NCBI RefSeq assembly: GCF_003697815.1
Contig: NZ_RDQG01000056.1
Coordinates: forward strand, 1 to 58,209
Length of the DNA stretch: 58,209 nucleotides
From: Halalkalicoccus subterraneus
Lineage (GTDB): Archaea; Halobacteriota; Halobacteria; Halobacteriales; Halalkalicoccaceae
Reading direction: 5' to 3'
The notes beneath the pieces are model-generated. The model worked only from the letters and a program-made list of their open reading frames with translations, was not told the origin of the DNA and searched no databases. Within the stretch, counting starts at the first letter, position 1; each line of letters opens with the position of its first letter. Positions 6,289 to 15,111 of the stretch are shown here, one piece after another. A program made the translations under genes and the position numbers.

Positions 6289-8880
6289 TCAATCATCCTC
6301 CGCTTGTGGAGCTAATTCGATTGTCTTCGTACAGGCGTCTTCAACGGCCTCACGGGTGTAGAGTAGTGGGAAGTACTCACCATTGACGAACATATCAAGT
6401 AGGTTGTCGTAGAACGGGCTTTCAGGATCACCGGACTGACCGGGCACACTCATCGCTAGTGAATTATCCCATCCGCCGACGTCGATAACCATCCGCCATG
6501 ATGCACCGGAGGTCAACTGGAACTCATCGTTGTAGTTTGCGTTCCACACTGTGTACCCGCTTCCACCCATTGGCTCTGGTCCAACATTTAACGTTTCAGC
6601 AGCGTCTTCATCAACGCCGGACGACATCGCATGCTCAAAGAAGGCCTTCTTCAAATCGCCCCATGCCCACTTATCTCGATTCTCGCCAAGTAACTCCTCA
6701 ACCTCATCAAGTGCGTCAGAGAGGGTTGAGAGTAACAACTCATCACGAGTAGCAACAGGATCACTGCCGAAGCGCTGCTCGGGCTCCTCAATTGCCTCAA
6801 GCAGTACGCGAATATCACCCGTTCCGATGTGGTCAAACGCCTCTTTCCCGATAAGTTCAATGGTAACTGCTTCTTGAAGGTGCTTCTCGAACCAGACTTC
6901 TGCCAAGGCTGCTTCGCCTGAATCAGCATCCAGAACAGCATCCCATGCTGTAAGCCAGTCGCGAGCTTCGACCAACCGATCCTCATTCGGGTCGGTTTCA
7001 GCAAGCGCTTCGGTAATGATCCGAATAGGAATTGAGAGAAAGTCCGTCTGCAGGTCAGTCGAATCCTGAAGCGAGTGTTTATTCTCCTCGTCAAATTCGC
7101 TAAGAACTTCTGCGATTCGCTGGTACCGATATGGTGCTACCCACTCAAAGCCAATTGGCGGATCGTCTACTGGGTAATCGTCAGGGAGATTGAAGTGGTT
7201 CGCTGTTGCGAGCCAGCCTCGGTCAGGATTGACCTCCCGCGGTAGATTGGATTGATGTTGATATCCATCCCACTCATAGCGGCCGTCCCCGGGGACTGGA
7301 AGCAACCCGTCCCAGTTAGGTCGAACGGGTGTTCTCCCACCTGGAAACCATCCGATGTTTCCGTCCGTGTCGGCAGCGACTTGGTTCTCCGGCGGCGCAC
7401 CCCATCCCTGCATGCCCGCTGTGAGTTCGCCCTCCATCGCGTCTTGGAATTCGTCAATATTCTCAGCACGCATATATCCGATCCCGCCGAAGTAAGCCGT
7501 CGTTCCGGGATCTGTCCAGACAGTTCGGACCGCGAACGCGATGTTCTCGTCGTGATCCTCGTAGATCACCGGCCCATGTTGAGTGAATTTCAATTCGACT
7601 TCTTGATCATCGCCGTCTCTGATCTCGAAGGTTTCCGTTTCCACCTCCATGGACTCCCAATCATCCTCGTAGCGGTACTCGTTTGGATCATCCGGGTTCG
7701 TCTCATAGACATACAGATCTTGTTGGTCGATATAGAAGATCGTGAGTCCGAACGCTGTATTTCCATTGTGACCAATCGAAATCCCCGGAAGCCCCGGCTC
7801 GCCCGCTCCAATGACGTCGAACTCAGGGGAACTGATATGCGCGATATATCGTAGTGAGGGAACGTTATGGGCACGGTGCGGGTCGTTCGCGAGAATCGGT
7901 CGCCCTGTTTCGGTGAGTTCAGGCCCGACCACCCAGTTGTTACTTGCAGATGGTATCTCCTCTTTCTCGTCTGCCCAATCCGATTTGTCAGACGTTTCTT
8001 TGCCACTAGAACCGTCACCGTTCGTGAGGACCGAGAGATCATCGAGAACCTCAGGATTACGAATGTCGTCCTCGTCGAACGAAACACTCGTATGTGACAT
8101 GGTTGCCGCCTCAAAGACATCAAGAACGTCTTCGGGGATCAGCTCAAGATCAAGTCCATCCGGGATTTCGATTTCCCAATCTTCGGGGTCAAGCCACTGG
8201 CGGACCCGTTCAACATCCTCGTCGAATTCTCGGAGCGTGATCGCTCGCTCAACTTCACTCGAAACGTTGAGCGTGATTGCATGGACGCGCATTCGAACGA
8301 TGTCTTCTGGTTTCCAGCGCCGTGGTTCGTAATCGAGTGCTTGAAACTCGACCGGTAACAAATCAGGATCTTCTTTGGTTTGATCGATAAACGCGTTAAC
8401 GCCGTTGGCAAACCCAGTAGCGATCGTTTCTGCATCGGGTCCATAGGCCTCCCACTCCTCATCGATATCGCCGCGATAACTGAAGAGGCGCGCACCACGA
8501 TCGTGTTCGATCCATTCATCACCGAATACCTCCGATAGTTCGCCCGACGAACGCCGACGCCAAAGATCGATCTGCCAGAGGCGATCACGTGCAGCGTTGA
8601 ACCCCTGTACAAACGCGATATCCTCTACATCCTCGGCATACATATGGGGAACACCCCACTGATCGACGAGGATCTCTGCGGATTCTTTTAATCCCGCGAC
8701 TTCATACGAGGCTGATTCTCGTTGTTCTGGCGCTTTTTTGGTGGCAGCAGCGGCGAGCCCACTAAGTTGGATTGCGCCAAGAGCACCGGCGGTAAGTCCG
8801 CCGAATTCACGCCGTGAGAGTGGCCACGTGCCGAGTTGATCTGGTTCTTCTCCGCGATGGGATGAGTTATCATCTGCCAT
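6289..8880 (-). CDS. Tat-exported penicillin acylase family hydrolase
   Basis: The start at 8880 (MADDNSSHRG) gives 863 residues; an ATG 15 bp upstream is also open. A Tat signal is seen as PLSRREFGGLTAGALGAIQLSGLAAA, so it is exported folded. The family signature GVPHMYAEDVEDIAFVQGFNAARDRLWQ lies near residue 75-105. The autoprocessing site is PSASNNWVVG, whose Ser (about 313) would become the N-terminal nucleophile of the beta chain, with NDPHR following. Members are Ntn-hydrolases cleaving amide bonds of beta-lactams, acyl-homoserine lactones or related amides; the natural substrate here is unknown. The gene stands alone with repeat debris on both sides. Length suits the family and it looks intact. 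Confidence 0.88.
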   Translation of the reverse strand: MADDNSSHRGEEPDQLGTWPLSRREFGGLTAGALGAIQLSGLAAAATKKAPEQRESASYEVAGLKESAEILVDQWGVPHMYAEDVEDIAFVQGFNAARDRLWQIDLWRRRSSGELSEVFGDEWIEHDRGARLFSYRGDIDEEWEAYGPDAETIATGFANGVNAFIDQTKEDPDLLPVEFQALDYEPRRWKPEDIVRMRVHAITLNVSSEVERAITLREFDEDVERVRQWLDPEDWEIEIPDGLDLELIPEDVLDVFEAATMSHTSVSFDEDDIRNPEVLDDLSVLTNGDGSSGKETSDKSDWADEKEEIPSASNNWVVGPELTETGRPILANDPHRAHNVPSLRYIAHISSPEFDVIGAGEPGLPGISIGHNGNTAFGLTIFYIDQQDLYVYETNPDDPNEYRYEDDWESMEVETETFEIRDGDDQEVELKFTQHGPVIYEDHDENIAFAVRTVWTDPGTTAYFGGIGYMRAENIDEFQDAMEGELTAGMQGWGAPPENQVAADTDGNIGWFPGGRTPVRPNWDGLLPVPGDGRYEWDGYQHQSNLPREVNPDRGWLATANHFNLPDDYPVDDPPIGFEWVAPYRYQRIAEVLSEFDEENKHSLQDSTDLQTDFLSIPIRIITEALAETDPNEDRLVEARDWLTAWDAVLDADSGEAALAEVWFEKHLQEAVTIELIGKEAFDHIGTGDIRVLLEAIEEPEQRFGSDPVATRDELLLSTLSDALDEVEELLGENRDKWAWGDLKKAFFEHAMSSGVDEDAAETLNVGPEPMGGSGYTVWNANYNDEFQLTSGASWRMVIDVGGWDNSLAMSVPGQSGDPESPFYDNLLDMFVNGEYFPLLYTREAVEDACTKTIELAPQAEDD

Positions 8881-9018
8881 GTGTGGGAGAAACAACTTAC
8901 GCTATCTACAAATAGATTCTTCGTATCATTTGTTCATTAAATGGTCACAATAATCATATCTATACTGTCGGAGTGTTGGAATTATTTAACAGGAAGATAA
9001 CTCTTGGAGAGTCATTCT

Positions 9019-9090
9019 TTATTGAATCCGTCGGAGCCAAATCGCAAGCCGACTGCCGATAACTGCAAACCCTACGAGTATGAGAAACAT
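9019..9090 (-). pseudogene. C-terminal tail of a membrane protein
   Basis: A 23-codon frame reads MFLILVGFAVIGSRLAIWLRR and ends in TAA: one hydrophobic helix followed by arginines, as at the end of a transporter. The upstream part is gone; decayed repeat copy B begins right beside it. Family unknown. Confidence 0.35.
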
Positions 9091-9325
9091 CGTTGAGACC
9101 GGAGTATCAACGATTGTGATAGCAGTCGGCTGCCTCCTCATCAACGACAACGAGCTTCTTGCCACACCGTTTCGTGCGCTCGACGTTGTCTTCCCAACTT
9201 CTCAAGGAGATCCATGGCCCAGACCACCGCTTGCGTGTGAGACTTCGTTCCCTCTGGTGCTGTGATGGCCTTCGCGATTGTCTGACTATTACTGATGACG
9301 TCAGTATCCTCTCGGCGTCATTGAG
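9091..9325 (-). pseudogene. Decayed 3' copy B of the coiled-coil plasmid gene
   Basis: On the minus strand this still encodes CGKKLVVVDEEAADCYH (compare RGKKLVVVDEEAADRYH in the intact protein) and, after frameshifts, pieces of the FLEKLGKDDVE and SQTIAKVITA segments. The frame is broken several times. It is the most degraded of the longer copies and lacks the conserved 3' flank. Confidence 0.6.
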
Positions 9326-9438
9326 CACGTCCCGTCAATGACGCTGACACAGTGCTAGTTAACTATGAGTGTCTGATTGTTAACGTGTTTCCGTATAAAA
9401 GACTGCGTGGGACGGCATCCCTATTGAATAGAGACGGA

Positions 9439-9463
9439 GATAACACTCCTCCTGTGTGTTATC
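9439..9463. repeat. Small inverted repeat
   Basis: GATAACAC (9439-9446) pairs with GTGTTATC (9456-9463) around a 9-base loop. It lies in gene-free DNA and its role is unknown. No poly-T run follows. Confidence 0.35.
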
Positions 9464-9515
9464 GCGTACCACCCCTCGGCGATAGCACAACGAAGTGTCT
9501 AAAGGCCTCAGTCGT

Positions 9516-9557
9516 GGGTGAGTCCACCTGCTATCCATGGGCATTGTGGACTCACCC
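9516..9557 (+). mobile_element. IS200/IS605-like right-end hairpin, second site
   Basis: GGGTGAGTCCAC (9516-9527) pairs perfectly with GTGGACTCACCC (9546-9557), followed by CTCCCATAGGAAAC. The layout, a long stem and then CTCCCAT..GAAAC, matches the site at 769-816. No transposase or TnpB frame is present. Probably a relic of the same class of element. Confidence 0.35.
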
Positions 9558-9655
9558 CTCCCATAGGAAACAAGAGCGACACTGGCCTACATGTGTCAGG
9601 GTATAAATCCGTAGTGATAATCAGATACTACTGGTGATAGCACGGTGTGGTAGTC

Positions 9656-9701
9656 CCTTGTGCAACAATAATCGTCCCTGAGAGGTGACCGTTGCACAAG
9701 G
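9656..9701. repeat. CCTTGTGCAAC inverted-repeat element, copy 1
   Basis: CCTTGTGCAAC (9656-9666) and GTTGCACAAGG (9691-9701) are perfect 11-bp inverted ends around 24 unrelated bases. The same ends at nearly the same spacing recur at 22410, 24527 and 55787. They look like terminal inverted repeats of a miniature element, or a conserved RNA hairpin. Confidence 0.65.
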
Positions 9702-10388
9702 CGAGAGAGAACGAGTGCGATCCAGTGTTAGTTGATTCCAAATGGGCGAGGTGGGGGCCCAACTGCCCATTCATCACGATCTCATCAGGGAGTATCTGGT
9801 GGGGCAAGACATGGCGGACGGGCATGCCATCAATACCAGATTGCCGCCTCTAATGTACAATCCGGCAACTATTACCTCAACTGCATTCGCAAAAAATCCT
9901 TCGGCGCTATTTTTTGACCGTCTTCATCGAAGCATGTACCCAACGTTTGCCCTATCGGCAGATTACGGTTTCTTCGGGATCGAACGCCGGATCGAGGTGG
10001 ATCTCGTCGAGAATATCCATGGCAACGAAAGTAAGAAGACACGCCGTTTAGAGAGACGTCTCGACTGAATCCTTGTCTGTCACCTCGAGTTATGCAGTTG
10101 GGTGGCGACAGTGTTGAGATAGATCCCTGCCTCGTTCGGAAAAGGACTAACTGATTCATTTCGATCTGCTGACTCAAGACTCGTTCAGCAGTCACAGTGT
10201 TGTGACGGGTGAACCAGCTGTTTTTGCTCCCTGGACTACTCCAGCTGAGAACCGGATTCCCATACTCGTAGAGAGAGAGAGAACGATAGGCAGACATCGT
10301 CATCGTCACGGCTATTGGAATCAGTATGGAATGTTCAAGCGGTACTTCGAGACGGGAAAGTACGGGAGATCTCATCATATCTTTCTCC
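9702..10388. other. No convincing gene; short coding remnants
   Basis: On the minus strand a 22-codon frame from an ATG at 10020 (MDILDEIHLDPAFDPEETVICR, stop at 9952) and a piece further down reading DGMPVRHVLPHQILPDEIV look like scraps of real protein, but I recognise neither. A longer minus-strand frame (10378-9872) has an atypical, weakly acidic composition for a haloarchaeal protein and is not called. Confidence 0.35.
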
Positions 10389-11690
10389 CTAGGACCGCTG
10401 CGTCCGTGCCATCCAGGTTTCCGGGTTCTGCCTTTTCACTTGAAATGACTCCAGTCCGCCCTCCTTGTCGACTATCTCAAGTAGGTACTCTCGCACTGGT
10501 GTCGGGTCGCGGTCGCTGATAATGAAGAACCATTCACCGGACGCTACGTTCTCGAATCCTTTCTTCACGCGTTCGCGGCGCTCCTCTGGCGGTACATCAC
10601 GTAGATCGATACCCCGCTCGGGCACGTCCACGTTCCAGATTTCTTTGATCCGGTTCTGCACAGCAATTCTGAGTTCCCGCGCATATTCGGTCACCCCTCC
10701 GTGTGTCGGCCGAGGTGTCTCCTGCATCTCGGACGTGAAGGGGATCTCCGCCAGCACGGGCACCTCTAGGGCCTCTATTAGATCCGAACCCTCAAATAAC
10801 TCGTGAGGGTGACCACACCCCTCGCAGACGAACTCACCCATGTTCGCGACGACTCCGAGCACTGGGACGTCGTTCTCCTCGAACAACTGGAGGGAGCGGT
10901 GAGTATCGGATACTGCGGCGTGGAATGGGGTGGTGACGAAGACGACACCGTCGACGGGGACGTCCTGCAGTGTCGTCAATGCAACGTCACCGGTTCCCGG
11001 GGGCAGGTCCAGCACGACGGTGTCCGGATCCGACCAGGCAGTTTCCTCGAACAGTTCCGAGAGGGCATCATGGGCCATCGCTCCACGCCAGGCCAATGGT
11101 GCACTTGAGGACAGCAGCCCAACGCTCATCACCTCAAGGCCGTCGGCGTCGACCGGGATCGGATTGCCATCCTTGTCGGAATGGACCGGTCCGCTGATCG
11201 ACAGCAGTTCTGGAACATTCGGGCCGTGAATGTCGGCGTCAAACAGACCGACATTCTGATCCTCCGTCGCGAACGCACAAGCCAGTGAGGTCGCGACAGT
11301 GGTCTTCCCGACACCACCCTTCGCGCTGGCGACGGCGATTACGCGATCCGCGGTACCGATGCCAACCGCCCGCCCCTCCATCTTCGGTCGCGGTTGGACG
11401 TGCTCGACATGGGCACGTTCAACGCTAGGCACCTCGGAGACCGCCTGCATCAACGTCATCGTTACCGACTGGGTCTCTTGAGGAGGGAAGTCACTTAGGT
11501 CGACATCGATAGTGAGGTGGCCGTCGTTCGCCCGGATGTCCTCGATCAGACCAGCCTCAAAGACAGTCATCTCAGCCTCTGGGTCACGGACCTTCCGCAA
11601 CGCTGCCTCAACCTCGTCCATGTCGATCGCTGACGTATCTTCGCTCTCTTGTTCGTCTCTATCGTCGGCGTGTCGATCGTCCTGTACCAT
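10389..11690 (-). CDS. Mrp/NBP35-type P-loop ATPase with MIP18 and DUF2249 domains
   Basis: The start at 11690 (MVQDDRHADD) is chosen because the acidic N-terminus and domain homology begin there; a longer frame runs through the HEAT gene. It has 433 residues. About 25-100 is a MIP18/DUF59-like domain (VEAALRKVRDPE). About 115-350 is the Mrp ATPase with a deviant Walker A SAKGGVGKTTVA (122-133), DADIHGPNVPELL, DLPPGTGDVAL and a CEGCG pair for Fe-S binding. The last 70 residues (RGIDLRDVPPEERRERV...GEWFFIISDRDPTPVREYL) match DUF2249. Mrp proteins carry Fe-S clusters to targets. Being last in the nar operon, it may mature the NarG/NarH Fe-S clusters; that is inference. Confidence 0.85.
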   Translation of the reverse strand: MVQDDRHADDRDEQESEDTSAIDMDEVEAALRKVRDPEAEMTVFEAGLIEDIRANDGHLTIDVDLSDFPPQETQSVTMTLMQAVSEVPSVERAHVEHVQPRPKMEGRAVGIGTADRVIAVASAKGGVGKTTVATSLACAFATEDQNVGLFDADIHGPNVPELLSISGPVHSDKDGNPIPVDADGLEVMSVGLLSSSAPLAWRGAMAHDALSELFEETAWSDPDTVVLDLPPGTGDVALTTLQDVPVDGVVFVTTPFHAAVSDTHRSLQLFEENDVPVLGVVANMGEFVCEGCGHPHELFEGSDLIEALEVPVLAEIPFTSEMQETPRPTHGGVTEYARELRIAVQNRIKEIWNVDVPERGIDLRDVPPEERRERVKKGFENVASGEWFFIISDRDPTPVREYLLEIVDKEGGLESFQVKRQNPETWMARTQRS

Positions 11691-11691
11691 A

Positions 11692-12552
11692 TTAGAGATC
11701 CGGTCGTCGATTAAGTCGGCTCTCGCCGGGCAGGTCCGCGCTGTCGTTCTCCAAGCCACCGGTGAACTGTCGCCGGAACTTGCCGGCGTCGATGTCCAGT
11801 GACCGCGCCGCAGTGCTCCGGACAACCTTCGGTTCGTCCTTGTTGGCGGCAATCTCCTCCAGTCGCTGTTCCGCACGCTCATCGTCGATCCCGGCCAGCA
11901 AGTGGGCGGCCCACTCTCGCATTCGCTCGCTGTCGTCGTATGAGAGGTCAAGCATCGTCTCTAGGGTGTCCTCACCACGAATCTTGAACAGGGAGATAGC
12001 TGCGTTCCGCCGGACAGCGTGGTGGTCGTCCTCGAGTAACGCTTCGAGGTATTCCTCGTATGCGGTCCGGTCGATACGATCCAGCGCCACGGTCGCCTCT
12101 GCACGGACCCAAGGGTCCTTGTCAGCGAGCATCTGTCGGGCGGCCTTACCGGCGTGTTCGCTTGTCTCTTCGCTCGCGCCGTCACCGGCAAGGTTGCCAA
12201 GCGACTCGACAGTGAATTGCCGGACGTCACTATCCTCATCCGCCAGCCCGATCTCAATAAGGGCGTCCAGAACGCCCTCTGCCGGTCGTTCCTCGCCCAG
12301 CGCAAGCGCTGCACGTCGACGTTCGACGACGTCGCTCGACGCCAGATCTTCGATCAGGTCCACCGCGGAGTGCTCGGCGACCGGCCCTAAGTCCGTCGCC
12401 TGAAGTTCCCGCGGCGTCGCCTCGCCTAATGTCACGTCCCGGCTCACCTCGATATCCTCTAACCCCTTAGGCTCCTCGCCGAATCCCGGGCTCTGTTCCG
12501 GATGGACGCGAGGGTCCGTCGGGCCGTCGGTCGCTTCCTCGGGATCTCTCAC
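11692..12552 (-). CDS. HEAT-repeat protein of the nitrate reductase operon
   Basis: A protein of 286 residues with an acidic, disordered first 60 residues and then four or five HEAT-like helical repeats: SSDVVERRRAALALGE, then DEDSDVRQFTVESLGNLA, KDPWVRAEATVALDRID, HHAVRRNAAISLFKIRG and SERMREWAAHLLAGI. Such repeats bind other proteins. It overlaps the membrane protein gene by 4 bp and ends 1 bp before the Mrp-type gene, so it is translationally linked. A role in assembling the enzyme is likely but not shown. No signal peptide is present. Confidence 0.7.
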   Translation of the reverse strand: MRDPEEATDGPTDPRVHPEQSPGFGEEPKGLEDIEVSRDVTLGEATPRELQATDLGPVAEHSAVDLIEDLASSDVVERRRAALALGEERPAEGVLDALIEIGLADEDSDVRQFTVESLGNLAGDGASEETSEHAGKAARQMLADKDPWVRAEATVALDRIDRTAYEEYLEALLEDDHHAVRRNAAISLFKIRGEDTLETMLDLSYDDSERMREWAAHLLAGIDDERAEQRLEEIAANKDEPKVVRSTAARSLDIDAGKFRRQFTGGLENDSADLPGESRLNRRPDL

Positions 12553-13511
12553 TTTAGGACCTCCTTGGTGTTCCGATCATGTGAATCCTTGCCGATGAGT
12601 CGTTCGGTCGAAACGAGTGCCAGCGTCGCACCCAGCAACACCGCCGTCGCTCGCGGCAGCGTCGCCGGGACGCCAACGAACAGTAGAAGACCGGCACCGA
12701 TCGACAGACTGTGTTCACGGCGACGGAGACCGCTGACCGCTGTGGCCGTCCCGCCGCCGAGGGCGAGCGCGACCAGCAGATGAGGTACGTCGACGACGGC
12801 GAATCCTACCAACAGGCCGCTCCCGACGACGAACGGTCGTGTCACGCTCGCGTAGACGACGAAGGCAAACGCTAGGACGCCGGCGACAAGTGCGACCCAG
12901 TCGCCTTCCGCAAGGACTCCGAGAGCTGCAAGGCCCGCAAGCGCAAGGAGACCACCGAAACCACGGAAGCCAACTTCGATTAGTCCGACGTTGCTTGCGA
13001 GCGAGACGGCAACACCGGTGATTATGAGAGTTCCAACAGCAGCCCGACTCCCCTCGCGATAGGTCGCCGGTCGACCGAGGCCCCCAAACAATGCGAGGGT
13101 GCCGCCGCCGATGACGGCAGCGACTGCCGGCAGGGTCGCGCTCTCGCTGATCGTCGCCAACAGACCGAATACGCCAGCGAAGAGGAGCCCAACGCGAATA
13201 TCGTCCTGTCGCGTCGCCAGTGCGATCACGACGAGTGTGACTGCGACGACAGCCGGCGTTCCATTGACCGTGAGCGAGCGAACGATCTCCGGGATGACGA
13301 GTGGTCGATAGGGTAGGTTCCGAACGACGTCGATCGTCGTCGTAGATGCAACCATCACGAGCGCGACGACACCGGCTGCAAAGACGATTTGGTCACGACT
13401 GACGGCAAGACGTGTCCAGTCCCAATCGAGGCGGGCCATCGGACGGGTATCCCCGCTCGGTCCTTCCCCCTCGCTTGCTGTCGGTCGCTCACTCGAGGAT
13501 TCGTTGCTCAC
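12549..13511 (-). CDS. Multi-pass membrane protein of the nar operon
   Basis: A protein of 320 residues. After about 40 acidic soluble residues there are roughly nine hydrophobic segments rich in Ala, Gly and Val (for example IVFAAGVVALVMVAS, AAVIGGGTLALFGGLG, LLVALALGGGTATAVSGL). I recognise no family motif. It overlaps narJ by 4 bp and the HEAT gene by 4 bp. It lacks the nitrate/nitrite motif of NarK (MFS), so it should not be called a nitrate transporter. Confidence 0.6.
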   Translation of the reverse strand: MSNESSSERPTASEGEGPSGDTRPMARLDWDWTRLAVSRDQIVFAAGVVALVMVASTTTIDVVRNLPYRPLVIPEIVRSLTVNGTPAVVAVTLVVIALATRQDDIRVGLLFAGVFGLLATISESATLPAVAAVIGGGTLALFGGLGRPATYREGSRAAVGTLIITGVAVSLASNVGLIEVGFRGFGGLLALAGLAALGVLAEGDWVALVAGVLAFAFVVYASVTRPFVVGSGLLVGFAVVDVPHLLVALALGGGTATAVSGLRRREHSLSIGAGLLLFVGVPATLPRATAVLLGATLALVSTERLIGKDSHDRNTKEVLK

Positions 13512-14236
13512 GTTCCTTCGACCTCCTCATTATCCTTACGGGCAGCCAGATCCTCTAGGTCGGCGCTCGTGAATCGATCCAAAAAGCCACCGAGCCGGCC
13601 ATAAAGGCCGGTACCCGGTTCCGATCCAAGTGTCTCAACCAGTCCCTCAGCAAATACCCGGAGATGACGGTCGTGGAAGTCCAAACGTGCAGCCGCGACG
13701 TTGGGGTCGACGGCGGCCTCGCGACGACAGAGATATCCCATGAACTCCAGTTCGAGTCGTAGGTGGTCGTGGTTGCGACGCACCTCTTGGTCGACCTCAC
13801 AGCCGAAGTACTCGTAGGCTCGCGCCAGATCGAGGTTGACGTCGTTCCAGGAGACGTTCGGCCGGTAATCGGTCTCGTATAGCGAGACTGGAGGACCTTC
13901 GTTGTGAACGGTCCCGTCTGTCTTATCGACGACCTCTGAGTAGCCGACGACGAACAGGTCATTGTACCGCGCCGAGAGATCCTCTCGATCTTCCTCAACG
14001 GTAAGGTCCGGTGGCTCGACGTCGAGGGTAGTCCGGTTGAGGAGTGCGTCGCACTCGGCAGTGATCTCGCCAGCGGACAGCACAGCGTACAGCTCCTCGT
14101 CGGCTTCGGTAAACAGCTGAGCCATCAGTGCGTAGATAGCACCGCGAGCGCCAGCATCCACATCGAGGTTCTTGACCAGATCGTTCGTCCTAGTCACGGA
14201 TTCGATCCGTTCATCATCGTCGGTCGCCACGGTCAC
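13508..14236 (-). CDS. narJ: NarJ/TorD-like nitrate reductase chaperone
   Basis: A protein of 242 residues, all helical, of the TorD/DmsD/NarJ family. Signs are GAIYALMAQLFTEADEELYAVL at the start, the central PPVSLYETDYRP (the family's 'P-x-S-x-Y' loop) and VRRNHDHLRLELEFMGYLCRREA, then LRVFAEGLV. These chaperones bind the Tat signal or the apo-molybdoenzyme and hold it until Mo-bisMGD is inserted. Its place three genes after narG fits that. It overlaps both neighbours by 4 bp. Confidence 0.82.
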   Translation of the reverse strand: MTVATDDDERIESVTRTNDLVKNLDVDAGARGAIYALMAQLFTEADEELYAVLSAGEITAECDALLNRTTLDVEPPDLTVEEDREDLSARYNDLFVVGYSEVVDKTDGTVHNEGPPVSLYETDYRPNVSWNDVNLDLARAYEYFGCEVDQEVRRNHDHLRLELEFMGYLCRREAAVDPNVAAARLDFHDRHLRVFAEGLVETLGSEPGTGLYGRLGGFLDRFTSADLEDLAARKDNEEVEGT

Positions 14237-15051
14237 TCACCCCTCGTTCGGCGGACGCCCTCGATAGTCACCAGCGTCGTGAAAACGATCCCAAGGCCGG
14301 CAACGAGCCAGAGGATCATCTCGTAGGGCGGACCCTGCGGGCCCGGACCGAGCGCAAGGTAGTGCCATTCGCTGGTCGCTTTCGCACCAGAGCGCTCCAT
14401 GTCCGATCCGTTCCAGACCGCGACGGCGGCGTCAACGTCTTGCTCCGCAGAGAAGGATGTCCGGTTATCGCCCGCTCCGTCCAGCGGTCGCGACAACACC
14501 ACCTGCCAGCGACCGTCGCGGTACGTCGCATCGCTCTCTAAGTTGCGGTCATCAAGGGTTGTAGTCGTTCCTGGTCCCCCGGCCAGGAGTTCCTGACTGT
14601 CGTTCAGTCCGCTCCAGTACCAGACGTTAACCTGATTGTCAGTGCTACCCATGGCAATCGGTGGTCGCGCGCTCTCGTTGACGGGTACTTGGATTGCGAC
14701 TGCATCGGCAAACTGGCGTACGTTGTCGGCGCTGGTATCTCTCGTCGGATCGTCCCAGGACAGACGAATGTACAGCCGCTCATCGGTCCGCGCGCTGGCG
14801 ACGCGTACCTCGTCGATCGTACTGTTATCACCACCGGGGACAGCCGCACCGGAACTGCTGAGAGAGACGCCGGCGGACGGAGCTTGGTCCCACCTCTCGC
14901 CGTCGACCGCATCCAGCGTGGCACCGTTATCCACGTTTGTAACCGGGATTTCGTAGGCCGGCCGGGCCGACACCAGTGTTGGTACGGCAAGCGTCGTTAC
15001 CACGATACTGACGGCAAGTAGTGCCGCCAGGAACATCGGTCTACGGTCCAT
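14233..15051 (-). CDS. Exported haem-domain (ethylbenzene dehydrogenase gamma-like) subunit
   Basis: A protein of 272 residues. Residues 1-29 are a signal sequence (FLAALLAVSIVVTTLAVPTLVSA). The middle (about 35-230) has the EB_dh/DMSO-reductase gamma fold: an ERWDQAP-like start, LYIRLSWDDPTRD, FADAVAIQVPV, VNVWYWS and DGRWQVVLSRPL. A C-terminal helix (about 243-263, ILWLVAGLGIVFTTLVTI) anchors it outside the membrane. Relatives bind haem b through Met/Lys or His and pass electrons to the Fe-S subunit. Beside narGH it is the likely link between the outward-facing NarGH and the cytochrome b/Rieske pair. Confidence 0.75.
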   Translation of the reverse strand: MDRRPMFLAALLAVSIVVTTLAVPTLVSARPAYEIPVTNVDNGATLDAVDGERWDQAPSAGVSLSSSGAAVPGGDNSTIDEVRVASARTDERLYIRLSWDDPTRDTSADNVRQFADAVAIQVPVNESARPPIAMGSTDNQVNVWYWSGLNDSQELLAGGPGTTTTLDDRNLESDATYRDGRWQVVLSRPLDGAGDNRTSFSAEQDVDAAVAVWNGSDMERSGAKATSEWHYLALGPGPQGPPYEMILWLVAGLGIVFTTLVTIEGVRRTRGE

Positions 15052-15111
15052 CTGCCCTCCCCCAGCCTGGTATTGTCACCGTCGGGCACGTCGGCCGAGT
15101 ACCGGATCCCA

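Noticed and set aside
9656-9701. CRISPR repeat
   Set aside because: The units are dispersed tens of kilobases apart, not regularly spaced, and no cas genes are present.
9872-10378. Minus-strand frame of 168 codons downstream of the Mrp-type gene
   Set aside because: Serine/arginine-rich and weakly acidic, no recognisable motif, and it runs through apparent remnants of other frames.
12549-13511. NarK-type nitrate transporter
   Set aside because: No MFS signature or nitrate-binding Arg motif; helices are short and alanine/glycine-rich.
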